DNA from: Epinephelus fuscoguttatus
Lineage: Eukaryota > Chordata > Actinopteri > Perciformes > Serranidae
DNA length: 64,000 nucleotides
Reading direction: 5' to 3'
NCBI RefSeq assembly: GCF_011397635.1
Contig: NC_064759.1
Coordinates: 15,644,428-15,708,427, forward strand
Of the stretch, positions 37,251-53,901 are shown one piece after another. Made by a program: the position numbers and the translations under genes. Below the pieces are notes generated by a model that was not told the DNA's origin, ran no database searches, and saw nothing but the letters and a program-made list of their open reading frames with translations. The number at the start of each line of letters is the position of its first letter. Within the stretch, counting starts at the first letter, position 1.

Positions 37251-37256
37251 AATAAA
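37251..37256 (+). terminator. nppc: Proximal polyadenylation signal of CNP gene
   Basis: AATAAA lies 10 bp after the stop codon, unusually close. A second AATAAA at 37728-37733 is the more usual distal choice, giving a 3' UTR of about 500 bases. Confidence 0.5.
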
Positions 37257-37727
37257 GACTGATGACATCCTTCTTAGAGTATCATAAGGAAAAACACACA
37301 TGCAAAGGCGTTCACGTGCACTGAAGGGTGTTTACATGCGTGTAGACTACATGTAGTATGGTGTAAACTTGCAGCGTTGCTAATGTGGTTTCATCCAGCG
37401 TAGATCAGATGCTTCACACTGTTGTGGCTGTTTTAACAGAGCAGCTGTAGTTTATTCCACGTGTAAGTATTAAACTGAATATTATGTGAGCTATATTTAC
37501 ATCAGATGATCATCTTTAATTGTTCAGCTTGTTTTTTTAATTCTTTTAAGTAAATTGGCACTTTATGTATTTCCAGCATTTGTCTTCGTACAGTTAATGT
37601 GATTAGACAGTTGTTAAATTTGTGGCTGGGGTTCATGTGTAAAATCGGGTCTAATGGACGTAGAAATTAAAAAATGATGGCACCTGTGATTCCTGCTGAT
37701 TATTTTTGTTTACTTATGATTTGCATG

Positions 37728-37733
37728 AATAAA
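37728..37733 (+). terminator. nppc: Distal polyadenylation signal of CNP gene
   Basis: AATAAA is followed by a GT-rich stretch (TTTGTGGTGTTCTG), a good downstream element. It is likely the main 3' end of the CNP transcript. Confidence 0.65.
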
Positions 37734-37862
37734 TGGATTTGACATTTGTGGTGTTCTGCTTTTTGCTCAGAGAAATTCACTTTCACTCTCCTAAATCCCA
37801 GTTTGCTAACTGACATGCCTCATCTCAGTGTGTCTTCAAATTCTTCTGACAGACATTTTTAA

Positions 37863-39359
37863 AGGGGTAGTTCACCCCCAAATCAAAATTACATATTTTT
37901 TCCTCTTCACTGTTGTGCATTTATCAACCTAGACTAGATTGGTTTGGTTCTGTAAATATAATATGTCATACTTTTCCTGAATATTATGGAATTGGATGGC
38001 AATTGACCCTTTGCTAAGTCCCGCCCCCAGACACAGACTAGCCAATCATAATGTAGCATTGGGCCGGCTCAGACCAGGGTCCGACAGCAACACAGCTGTG
38101 CTCCATTGACTCTAATGCGATCGTTTCAGATTTCCTTCATTTTCAGGCTGGTTTTATGGATTTGGAGCTAAATGTTGTGCCTGGGGCACGTCGTGTATTA
38201 ATGATACTCATTACCTGGAGAGGTTGGAAAAACATATATGTTTCTTCCCTGTTCCGAAACCAAAATCAAACCCTGACAAGTGTAGGGTTAGCTAGCTAGC
38301 TAGCTACTGAAGATATAGCCTACTGAATGTGCTGCTTTTTAATAATTATAACAGTGAAACAAAGACCGATCCTGCTGTACAGGAACTAGTGAAGGGAAGC
38401 AGGGCAACTTTACTGATATTCAACCAGCTCTGTGTCATCACTGTGTGCAGATGAACATTGTTTGGTGTCTGGTGGTGATGATGCCTTTTTGTGTCTGATG
38501 TCTTTTTGACCTGTTGTTGCTACTGAGTCAGTTTGACATCCTGGATATATCCTTCAAACACAGACTGTAGACCCCTCTGTCTGCTTCTCTCTGCAATCAC
38601 TGTTTCATTTTTCCAAAAAATATGATAATATTTCTTCAGGAAGCGCAGTTAGTTACACAGTGGGCTCTATGCTTACTCCGACAGCTTGTCGGATCATCAC
38701 AAAGGGGCGGGGCTTAGCAGTGGTCAATTGGCTTGTGGTGCTCAAAGCACACAAAAACACTTGATTAACTCTACAGCAATGTCTCTTTTCAGAAATCATG
38801 ACCTGGTTACTCAAGATAATCTACAGACCTTGTTGTGAGCAGTTTCCTGTAGGAACTACTTTCTCTCTACCAAACTACACCTAGTAGCCTAAGTGTATCA
38901 CTGTACAGAGGGAAGTGTGCATCTACTGCCAGTTCATCTAGCCCCACTGAGGTAGCTGATGTTACAGCTCAGCTGAGGAGGATGCCATTAATGTTTACAC
39001 CTTGCGCTGTCACAACCTTCTAATTCATGAGTAGATGCGCGCTTCCTTCTGCGTGGCGGTACGATTGACGGGTGTAATTCTGTCGAAGGAAAATAGTTCC
39101 TACATGCACCTGCTAAAACCAAGGTCTGTCAATAATCTTGAGTAACTTGGTCATGATTTCTGAAAAGAGACATTGTTATTGAGTTTTTCAGGTTTTTTGT
39201 TTGTGCGCTTTAAGCCCCACAACCCAAGTAGCATCTAGTTCCATTATCCTCGAGAGAAGGCAGACATTCAGCAACTCACACCAAAACACTCTGGATTGAT
39301 AAGTAGCACCACAAGTATGAGGAAAAACTTGTATTTTTGATTTGGGGTGAACTGTCCCT
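37863..39359. mobile_element. 1.5 kb non-autonomous TTAA transposon (Kolobok-like) with foldback half
   Basis: The left end AGGGGTAGTTCACCCCCAAA and the right end (reversed: AGGGACAGTTCACCCCAAAT) are terminal inverted repeats of about 50 bp. Both are flanked by TTAA (37859-37862 and 39360-39363), a target duplication used by Kolobok and piggyBac elements; the AGGG start favours Kolobok. The right half is itself a long foldback: 38777-38955 is inverted relative to 38995-39175, and similarity continues outward to about 38700 and 39240. There is no transposase frame inside. It is a widespread percomorph family. Confidence 0.8.
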
Positions 39360-39363
39360 TTAA

Positions 39364-42300
39364 ACTCTTATAGGATATGGCCACTTCAGAATGAAAATAC
39401 ATCATGTGGACAAGAAGTCCAGTGTAGTTTTTAATCCACAAAACTCGTCTGGGGTATCGGAGGCCATTTCCTTTAATGCTTTATTAAATCTTCTAATGCC
39501 TGTTGGAAGAAATTACATTTCTTCCCCCATTGTTCTGGAGTGTTGGTGGCCAATCTTAATAACAACTGTATGTAAGATCCTCTACTGCCTCTAAAACTGG
39601 TTTCATTCTTGCAACAAAGCCAAGTTCCTGAGGCAAAAATATTGAATCACTCTACAGGGAAACGGAAATGAATATTTTGGCATCTTTGTCAGATAATCTC
39701 ATATGTCTCACCAGATATTTATAAAATATGTATACATAAATATGATTCGGTTTAGCACTCTATGTACGAGGAATGTGCCCAGTTTGAGGACAAGACATGA
39801 ATTCCCTTAAACTAAGGGGCAATCCACAAAAGTCCACGATGAAGAAAGGATCGAACTGAGAGTCTGTAAACTGACGAAACAATTGACCTTATTTTCACTT
39901 TCCTTGTTAGTTCCATGTTAGACTCTCTGGTTACACTGGTCAGTAGGGTGTGTCCGATCTAACCCCACTTCCTTTGATCTCCATGTGTTTCTAGTGGTTT
40001 ATTTCTCCTACAGACCTTCGTTTCTGATGGCGTGAAGTATCTTCAAGATGGTTCTTACTCTCTTACTTGTTTCTGAACCATGGAGCAGAACCAACCTAAC
40101 GCTGAACATCCCGAATTTGGTGTTTTGGCATATTTCCTTCGAGTTCCAGATGGATGTCACTGTAACAAAAGCATCTGTCCCTCTGTCTTTGCCCACAACA
40201 CTTCAGAGGAAGGTGAGGGTGTAAATGTCTTCTAGCTCTGCTCCCTCTAAGAAAGCTCCAGAATAACAACTAAATGGACCTTGAGGCGATATTGTTTTTT
40301 GTCAATTGCTGCTTCCTTGTAAACTGTTTTTTTTTTAATCAGGTTTTGCAGTTTTTACAGGACATAACACAGAAACACTTTCAGAGCCATATATCATAAT
40401 TGTCATACAATGTTGCAGACATTCAAGCACAAAACTATAGGAGAACAAAATAATGTATGGATTTAAATGAGGTTACGAGGAGTTAAAAGGCAGCATTCAC
40501 TAAGTAGGCTTTCTAGGGGTCCCAAATCCTTGAGAACAGGTCTGTTTTGCCACTGAGTGAATATCGGATCCTCTCTAAGCTCAATATCAATAGGTCTCTA
40601 ACCCAGTATCTAAATGGTGGCGTGTCAGGGGATTTCTGGTTTAGCAGAATAACCCTTCCAGCATTAAGTGTAGTGAGGGCTACTGCCCCACGCTGGGATC
40701 CAGACAGTGGTGAGCTCACTGGTAAGACTCCAAAAAGAACAATACATCTATCTGGGGGTGTTTTTGTTTTGTGAAAATGCATGTGTTTGGGAAGAACTGA
40801 CCACACAACTGGACAAAAGAGACTTGGATTATACCGCACGTGTTGAAACAAATGTTTTGTTGGAGTTTTGCTGTTGTTAAACATGGTCTCCAATCAATTA
40901 ATAAATCAATATGTTTGCCGTTATCTGTAGAGGCATTCAAGAGGAAGTTTTATTCACTAATTCAAGGTAACATGGCACAGCTGATTTCCAAATGGCCATT
41001 TTGTGAGTGAAGTATTCATTTAAGTAGACAGGTGTTTCCATTGCATCACTAGATGGCAGTCTCACTCCATTATGTGTTTATTTGTTTCTCTCCCCACAGA
41101 GTCGCCCTCTGGACTTTGTTCTGGACTGAACAGGACACAAGTTGTAAAAATCTAGTGAAAGAGCAGCCATTTTATATGAAGACATGCCTGCGACTGTGCA
41201 GAGATCACCAAACTGCAACCCATACATGCTGTTAGTGCACTTCCTGATTAAACAAACTTGAATAAAGAATACAGAATTTACTGAAATGCTGCAGTGAGTT
41301 TGTTAAAATGGTGTTGTAATTATACATGTAATTGATTTCCTTTTTTTTGTTCATTTTTCAACTTCCGGTGACCCTGCTGCCGGACAAAATGATCAGTTCC
41401 AATGATATTTTATTCCATGACTGCTCGCACTCCTCTCTGTTGCTGCAGAGTTTGGCTGTCATGATAGAAAGAACATGTGATCTGTGTGAGGCAGCATTTA
41501 CAGTACTGAGAGTATAAAATGGATCGAGTGTTGATTAGCCAGCGTCTAATCTTAGCCTGACCTTTACTTCCCCTCTTTGACCTTAAGCTGCAAAGCAGAG
41601 GCCAAGACTGGCATCCACTCTGGGGTTGTGGTAGTTCAGCTATGCTCGGACAACTGGACCGTGGCCATAAAACACACCAGCACTCTCCAGTAGGTGCAGA
41701 GCTACATGTCTGTTAGCCTGCTGCAATATGTGTTATAATAGAAGCACACAATCTGCTGAGGTGGAAAATGCACGTTACTGATTGTTATCTTTGGTCCAGT
41801 TAGATTTGTAATGTGTTGCATGTCCGGTGTGTGCAGTGATGCCATGCTGTGGGTAAGGTTTCAATTCTCTGTCATGACTGCCCACGGGTGAGGCCTCAGT
41901 GTGCAGCCAGGGAGAATCTTCCTACAGGATTCAACTTAAATGGCCTCCTGGTTTAAACTGACACCCTCATTCTTCTGATTTAACATATTTATATCGTCCT
42001 CCGGAGTGCTTTCTTTTCAAATGCCAACTCTGCTGCTGGACAAAGGAGTCAAAACAAGCTCTGACATGTCCAGACCCTGTTGTATTCTGTCTACAATGGA
42101 TATTAGAAAGGAAATTTAATTTTGCAGCAAAACAAACACATTGCCAAGACTTTAAGTGTAGCGGTTTAATTCAGATTCAGACCGCCTCTTTTTTTTTTTT
42201 TGCATTCAGATTCTGTCATTTTTAAATAACCTGACATGAACTCAGACTGAAGATGCCTCCTTTGCACATGCGTAATGATCCTGTGTTCATGCTGACTAAC

Positions 42301-42730
42301 TAAAGTCCTGCTGAGGAGATGGAGAGTCAGAGGCAGAAGTGTGGCTACAGAGTGTGAAAGGGTCATGGTCTTTGGACATTAAATGTCACAGTCTGGAAGA
42401 CAGAGATTTGATCCCCTGTCCGCTCTTTCTGTGTCTCCGTGTGGCTGTATTCACTGAGAAGGTCAGCGAGGGACCCCTCTCTTTTTTCAGTCCACCATCC
42501 GAGGCCTTTAATATCTGAGTATCTATATCCAGACGGGGGAGGTGGGAACATAGGGAAGGCTTCATGATGCTGGATCTGCTTAAGTGATGTCAAACTAAAC
42601 AAAAGTATGCCAGAGCTTTTTGTTCCCACAATTAGCAGCAGAAATGGGATGAAGAGAGGGAAGTTTCTAGAGTGTTTGAAGCTGCAAAGGCCAGCTTGCA
42701 TGTCTCTGTGCAGGCTGACGACCTTGACAT
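39364..42730. other. Intergenic CNP gene to gapdh
   Basis: No exon is supported. Several short open frames (for example 40513-40893 minus) have no motif and overlap frames on the other strand. A patch about 42400-42720 is less AT-rich and directly precedes the gapdh promoter, so it may hold regulatory sequence. Confidence 0.45.
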
Positions 42731-42736
42731 TCAGAA

Positions 42737-42800
42737 GGGGCGGGGCGAGGAGCACTGGCCATTGAGGGGGGCGTGGCTTTAAACTCGGTCAATCATAAAA
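42737..42800 (+). promoter_or_regulatory. gapdh: gapdh core promoter
   Basis: A GC box GGGGCGGGGC lies at 42737-42746, and a TATA-like CATAAAA at 42794-42800. GCGTGG (42771-42776) and CCACGC (42801-42806) form an inverted pair around the TATA region. Transcription would start near 42825. Confidence 0.55.
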
Positions 42801-42824
42801 CCACGCAGCTAAACTTTGCTCTTC

Positions 42825-42872
42825 CCCACTCACACCTGGAGTCGCAAGACAGACTGAGGCTTCTCACAAACG
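42825..42872 (+). other. gapdh: gapdh exon 1 (5' untranslated)
   Basis: It ends in CACAAACG followed by the donor GTAAAT at 42873. The start is estimated from the TATA-like box. Exon 2 (from 43357 after CTCCAG) carries 23 more untranslated bases and the start codon, the usual vertebrate GAPDH arrangement. Confidence 0.6.
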
Positions 42873-43379
42873 GTAAATGCCTTGTATTACTCAGTGATTT
42901 CAGCCAGAGGGGCTCAGGGAGCTCAGCAACAGGCTGCACCACTCAATTTAGATCACCTGGGGACAGTCTGAACGAGCTTGATTGGACTTAATTTGATCAT
43001 ATACTTTAAACAAATTGCTTTATACTTTTGTTTTAAATGTAATTATTGCTGCTTCTGAAGATGCAAAGCTGATTTTCAGGTCACGCATTCAGTTTGTACA
43101 CCTGCTGGGAAAGGCCTGGTTTGTAGCTGCAGATTTACCCTGGCCTTCAGTTGGACTGTGGTCACAGATAGCTTATCAGTGGAATCAGTGGAAACTTTTG
43201 CATTAAACTTCTTTGCTTATCTCAGCGCCCAATCTTGCAGACTGTCTGTCATTAAGTGCAGGCTAATATATGGCATCATAAATGTTGGTTTATCAGTGTT
43301 TAACAGGATGCGTTATTCTCCCTCTTCCTGTCTTCTGCCCTCATTTCTCCCTCCAGAGGACTAAGACAACACAGGCAAC

Positions 43380-48675
<5,296 letters not shown>

Positions 48676-48979
48676 AGCAACCAGCCAGCCGCTCGTCACT
48701 GCACTATGCCACATCACCCACATTCTCCTGACACCTGAGTTATACATGCACAATAAGAGGTTGTGTCATTTATGACTCTGCCTGGTTCCTTCAAATAGTC
48801 GACCCTCATCAGATGCCTGAGGAAAGGTCCCACAGAGAGCAAACGAAAAAGATTTCAATTGGTGACCAATTACTTTTTTGTATTTGTTAAAATTCCCTGT
48901 TCTGTTCTTGTGTGAGATGGAGTGGAGGTGTGAGAGTCTTTGCCTGTCTGTAGTGCTGAAGTATTGCAGACAGTCGTTA

Positions 48980-48985
48980 AATAAA
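48980..48985 (+). terminator. gapdh: gapdh polyadenylation signal AATAAA
   Basis: It lies about 305 bp after the stop codon, followed by a TG-rich stretch (CTCTGTTTGTGAG). It gives a normal-length 3' UTR. Confidence 0.75.
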
Positions 48986-49464
48986 GTCCTCTGTTTGTGA
49001 GAATCACGCCATCCTTTTTCTGTTGTCACTGCACAGAACAAATCTATATCAAAACTGCTCCACTGGGGTTAAAGCCGATATATCATTATTTTCCTCCTGT
49101 GGGAATACACCGGCAGCTCTTAATTGCATGGATTCTTTAGTAGGTGGAACTGTGGAGATCATTTCTGCTCAAGTCGATTCTTGCGTCACCACATAGATTT
49201 ATAAAAAGGCCGTGGGATCTATCCTAATTTTCCCTCTATTTTTCCCCTCATGTTCAATAGCTGCTCTCTCTGTAAATGTAATGCACGGCTGACACAACCT
49301 GACAATAACACACTATGATGGTTCAGTATCAAGCTATATGAATTATGCCGGCAGATGATTGTATGCAAAGTTATTCTTCTCACCAGTCTGTCTGTGTTGA
49401 TCACGTGTTTATATCCCTGTGAGCTGCTGCATATCAAGACATGAGCGCCACTGATTGACTTTAA

Positions 49465-50052
49465 AGATCCAGTGTGTAGGATTTAGTGGCATCTAGTGGT
49501 GAGGTTGCAGAGGAGACACTTCTCCCATGTGCTAAATCTGTAGGAGAACTAAGATGGTGGACGAGAAAGTGGATGTCCCCAGCAATTTGTTTGAACAGTT
49601 TGCCTTACTGCCCATACTGTTACATGTAGGTAAAATGGTGAGACAAAAATGGATGAATAATAAATAAATAAAAATCAGAAATAAAATATATGCAAAGGGG
49701 TTCAATGGAATAAAGGAGTCTATAAATAATAAAGTTAATAGACAAACAAGACATAAATTTACAGAGAATTTAAAAGACAAATTTCAAACGTAATAAAAGA
49801 TTTTGAATACCAGTTTTACAACGACGCCCTGATGGCAACAGAAAATTCGCCTGTAAAAACATCCAGAAAAAGCTAAAATAGTGGCTTTGTTGATGTAGAT
49901 GAAGGATTTATGTGGATATAAACAGCTCATTCTAAGGTAGTAAAGACACATTGAATCTTGTTTTTAGGTGATAAAAAACAAATGAAAACATTTATGAATA
50001 TTATTTTTCCATTTCTGCCAATAGATGCCCGTAAATCCCACACACTGGACCT
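49465..50052. mobile_element. TTAA-MITE copy 1
   Basis: It is flanked by TTAA at 49461-49464 and 50053-50056. The left end is AGATCCAGTGTGTAGGATTT and the right end reads CCCACACACTGGACCT, an inverted repeat of about 16 bp. The same ends occur at 52764-53649 and in changed form at 55457-56823. It contains no coding sequence. TTAA duplication suggests mobilisation by a Kolobok or piggyBac-type transposase. Confidence 0.75.
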
Positions 50053-50089
50053 TTAAAAGAGGACTTATTGTGTGTATATGTAACACCAC

Positions 50090-51640
50090 ATTCCATACAC
50101 GCAGGAATATGCTCAACAAGAGGAAAAGCATATAGAAAGTTTAGTGGTGTTTCAAATATTTTTATTTAACAAACCCACCTTTAAATTTTCCTTAAAATAG
50201 AGGTTTTTTTGGATCTGTACCGTTCTAAAGTGTTGGGTTGTTAATGACGTCACAGCAGAAACTGTCAGATCAAGTTTTTTGCATGCAGTATAAATGTATT
50301 TTTACCTATTGTATTGAAATATTTCTGCATACTGGAGGCTCCTAAAAAGTGTACACAAATTGGGTTTGACTGGAAAGCTCAGATTCTCGTGGATTCGGTG
50401 AGCCTAGTTTTATTCATGTGTGATGATGTTAGCTCCCATAGAAGCCATTTCATTGTAGTGAGTGACTTGGAAACGAATATTGCCATATAAAATTACCTAT
50501 TGAGACCTTCAGGATAATCAGAGCCTTGTGAAACTTTACAACCACAAACTAGAGACCCCGGGCATCCAGAGGATGTGTAGCTTTCATAGGTATATTGACA
50601 AAAAAAAACTGGTTTATCGGCAGTTTTCAGAACGGAAGTACTCGCCATCGAATCTGCGAAAAATGCAATTCCTACAGAAAATCTCCAAATGGCAAAAACC
50701 TCATATACCAAATCATTAAATGGATTTTACTGTGGTTTTCCTCAAGGTCCTGGGGTCTCATTTATAAAACAATGCGAAGGATCCATACTAAGAATGTACG
50801 TATGAACAAAAGAATGGTGTGTGCTGAGGCTTCCACCTCACTATCTGTGTTGCCAATTTCCCATCTCCAAAATGTCTGTGAGCATGGTTTAAAGGTTCTC
50901 CCATCAAATGTGTTTTTATAGGTCACAACTTTTGCGTGGGAAGTGACGTAAGTCTCTTTCGGGCCTTGTTTTGTGCATATGCAGTGTTAGTGTGGTATTT
51001 TGGAGGGATTTTGGACTGCTTTTATCAATTCTCGAGTGGTAAAAACAATGCTTAAATTAGGCACCAAAGCTGTGTAACAAATGGTATCAACCCCAAAAAA
51101 TACTGCAACAACTCATGAGACTTGACAGTGCATGGGAATGTCCATCATATACTCTCATCATAATGTTCTGAGCACTTATACACTCTAAACCTTTAAAAGT
51201 TTTAATAGGCACCTAACCAAAACACAATATTTATTACGTATATGACTAGAAAAACTCGACAGACAGTGCTGAGATGCATCTTAAATTAATTTTTAGGTTC
51301 CAGTTTTCAGATGACTATTGCTTCTATTTAGCATCTACCACTGACCTGCTAACTTCCCTTAAGATCCTCTGTCCCTGCCCAAAAAAAAGGTCTATTTAAT
51401 TCAGTCAAAGTCAAGAGGAAAATCAGATACCAAAGCTCATTTGATCTACACAGATATAAGTATTTTCTGACTCTAAACTCAATTTCATCTTTAAAATTAA
51501 AGCCACAGTTCGTCCACTAACACCTGATGAGCTGACAACATGTGTGTGATGGTTCCTATTACTCCCAAACATCATCTTTCACAGAGATGCCTGCAATGTA
51601 TTCACATGTATTCACGCGGATAATATGGATTCAGTTGTCG
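50090..51640. other. Intergenic stretch between gapdh and the opsin promoter
   Basis: Mostly AT-rich non-coding DNA. A short dispersed repeat with GGGGTCTCATTTATAAAAC wording lies at about 50752-50990 and is shared by many fish loci. No exon is supported on either strand. Confidence 0.5.
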
Positions 51641-51884
51641 GCTGCAGAGGAGATACAAGGCGGGACAGCAGTTAAAGTCTCTTAAATACCCCCCACCCTC
51701 TCTCTGTCTCTCCCTCTGTCACTCACACACACACTGTTTCTCAGTTTGCGTGTCTCTCGCTGATCATTTCTAAGCCAGATTGTCAACAGCGATTTTTTTT
51801 CTCTAGCTCTCCAGAGAAATGCCACATGGATTTACAGAGAGGGGGTTTAAATTAAGATGATATTAAAAAAGAGAAGATCTTTGC

Positions 51885-51939
51885 TATAAAGGCCAGCTGA
51901 GAGCACACAGGAAGGGACTGACGAGCAGACAAGAGGAAG
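51885..51939 (+). promoter_or_regulatory. TATA box and first untranslated exon, probably of the opsin gene
   Basis: TATAAA at 51885-51890 is followed about 50 bp later by AGAGGAAG and the donor GTGAGT (51940). This is a strong promoter-plus-first-exon signature. The nearest + strand gene is the opsin, whose first coding exon has a good polypyrimidine acceptor (GTCTTTGTGCCGTCAG, ending 53835). The link between the two is inferred from spacing and splice signals only. Confidence 0.5.
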
Positions 51940-52763
51940 GTGAGTGAGGCTTGTTTTGGTGTGAATTCAACATGTTTTCCTGCAGGTGTGTGTTAGCATA
52001 AAGAGAGAGTAGGGCAGAGAAGAGAAAAATATTTGGAGAAGAATCCAGCTTGGAGGAATTTTGATGATATTAGGAGACCCCTGTTTGGTCTGTTGATATT
52101 ACTGTGCTTTTGACCTCTTGAGACTCGATTGACTGCCTGCTGGGAGACATATTAAATTCGTGCCGGGACAAATGACTGAGGAGAGAGCCATGGATTTTAC
52201 CTGTAACTGCTTATTACACAGGGTCATCAAAATAGCTGTTGCAGTTGCTCTTTTTTTTATTTCATTTTAATAGGATACTTAGTAGCTGGCATTGCTTTAC
52301 ATAAACAGACACCTCTCTGATTCCCACTTTTATCAGGATAATCCTAAAATGTAAACAATTAATGAAAATCTGTACAATATTCAAAGAAACGTCAGCTTTT
52401 CCCAATAAAGCTGCAAATGATGTTGATGCTGATCTGCATTTATTACATTAATCTTCTATGTAATTGTCAACTATTGTTGTCATCATTTACTAATCTATAA
52501 TGCTTTATGAGGAGTAACACTTCTCAGGAAGCTGGGTGATATTGAACACAAGGAGATGAGAGTTTGCATGCTGTGCAGGGTCAGTAAGCAGTGATAGAAA
52601 AACCTGATTTGTAATATGAATAATTCTTTGAAACCTAAAGCTCTGCACTGTAAAATATGCTACTGCCTCTCACTAAGTATCGTGATTTATGAGCCCCTTG
52701 TTCTTTTAAGCTGCATGTTTAAAAGGAGCTGCTGTTCTACTGTATTTATTGTCTGCACATTAA

Positions 52764-53649
52764 AGGAGCAGTGTGTAGGATTTAGGGGATTTAGTGGCAT
52801 CTAGTGGAGAGAATTGTAAATTGCAACTGGTTGAAACTTTTTCGGGTTAAAATTCCTTCAGTAATCATTGTTCAGGAGATTTTCGTCTCCAAAACATTGA
52901 GTGAAGCAGTTTCACGTTAAAAAAATCTGTATTTTTCTGACACTCTTGTCATGGAGGGGCTGCTAATTACGGTGGGTGATGCAAAAATGCAAATAACCCG
53001 AGTTTGGTTTCTCTGTTCTGGGCTGCTGCAGAAACATGGCGGTGCATCATGGTGATCTCTGTGGATGAGGAGCCCCTCCCTATATCCTCCCGAGACCCTG
53101 TGTCCTCATATGAAGACATCACATTTTGGGTTTACTGGACTTAATACTTCATTCACGTTTTTAGTGGTAGTAAGACCACAATCCACTCATCCATGTAGAA
53201 ACAAGATGGCAGCTATCTCATGCCAAGTCAGCCTGCAGCTGATCCCGTGATCCCGACACAGATGTGGACAAGGTCCAAAACCTGATCACATTTAATGGTT
53301 GAAACTTGTTAATTTATTATTAATACGTTTGTAGTTTGATGTGGCAACTAATTTGACCAATTTTAGTAAAAGTGACAAGTGAAGATGCTGTCAACTAGAA
53401 AGTACTAATTTGAAGACACTGGGACTTTACTATTGTCTCTTTTGAGTACACTGGGACTTGATTATTGGTGGTGGTGTTTTTTTTTTTTTGTTTTTTTTTT
53501 TAAATTTATCATTTCCTACTGATCCCAAATAGCTAGGAGAAATTAAAAATGCATAGCAAAATAAAGTTTTGGTCTCAGGAGGATATAGATATAAATGTCT
53601 CACTCAAAGGTAATGAAAAAAATTCCCCTACATCCCACACACTGGACCT
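52764..53649. mobile_element. TTAA-MITE copy 2, carrying a nested element
   Basis: It is flanked by TTAA (52760-52763 and 53650-53653), with AGGAGCAGTGTGTAGGATTT on the left and CCCACACACTGGACCT on the right. A second transposon, 53082-53586, has inserted into it. It lies in the proposed first intron of the opsin gene. Confidence 0.75.
53082..53586. mobile_element. Short TIR element nested inside TTAA-MITE copy 2
   Basis: The left end ATATCCTCCCGAGACC and the right end GGTCTCAGGAGGATAT are inverted repeats. A second, independent copy with the same ends and body (AAACAAGATGGCAGC..., GTCCAAAACCTGATCACATT) lies at 61902-62340. Two copies in different contexts fix the borders well. No coding sequence. 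Confidence 0.75.
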
Positions 53650-53901
53650 TTAAAGTTGAGTGAACATCTTCGGCTGGAACCATGCAGAGATCAAAACATA
53701 GCTGCCAGTATACTAATACCTGTGCTGCATGACCCTCCTCGTGAGAAAATGTTAGTTCCACATGCTGCTAATTCCATGTTGTAGTCGTCATAGTGTCTCA
53801 GAAAATTACCTTCCTCTCTGTCTTTGTGCCGTCAGTGTCTCTTTGAAGCTGCGGGCGCTGCCTCTTCTCTGTATGCTGCCGGGGGTCAGTGCAGTTCATC
53901 C

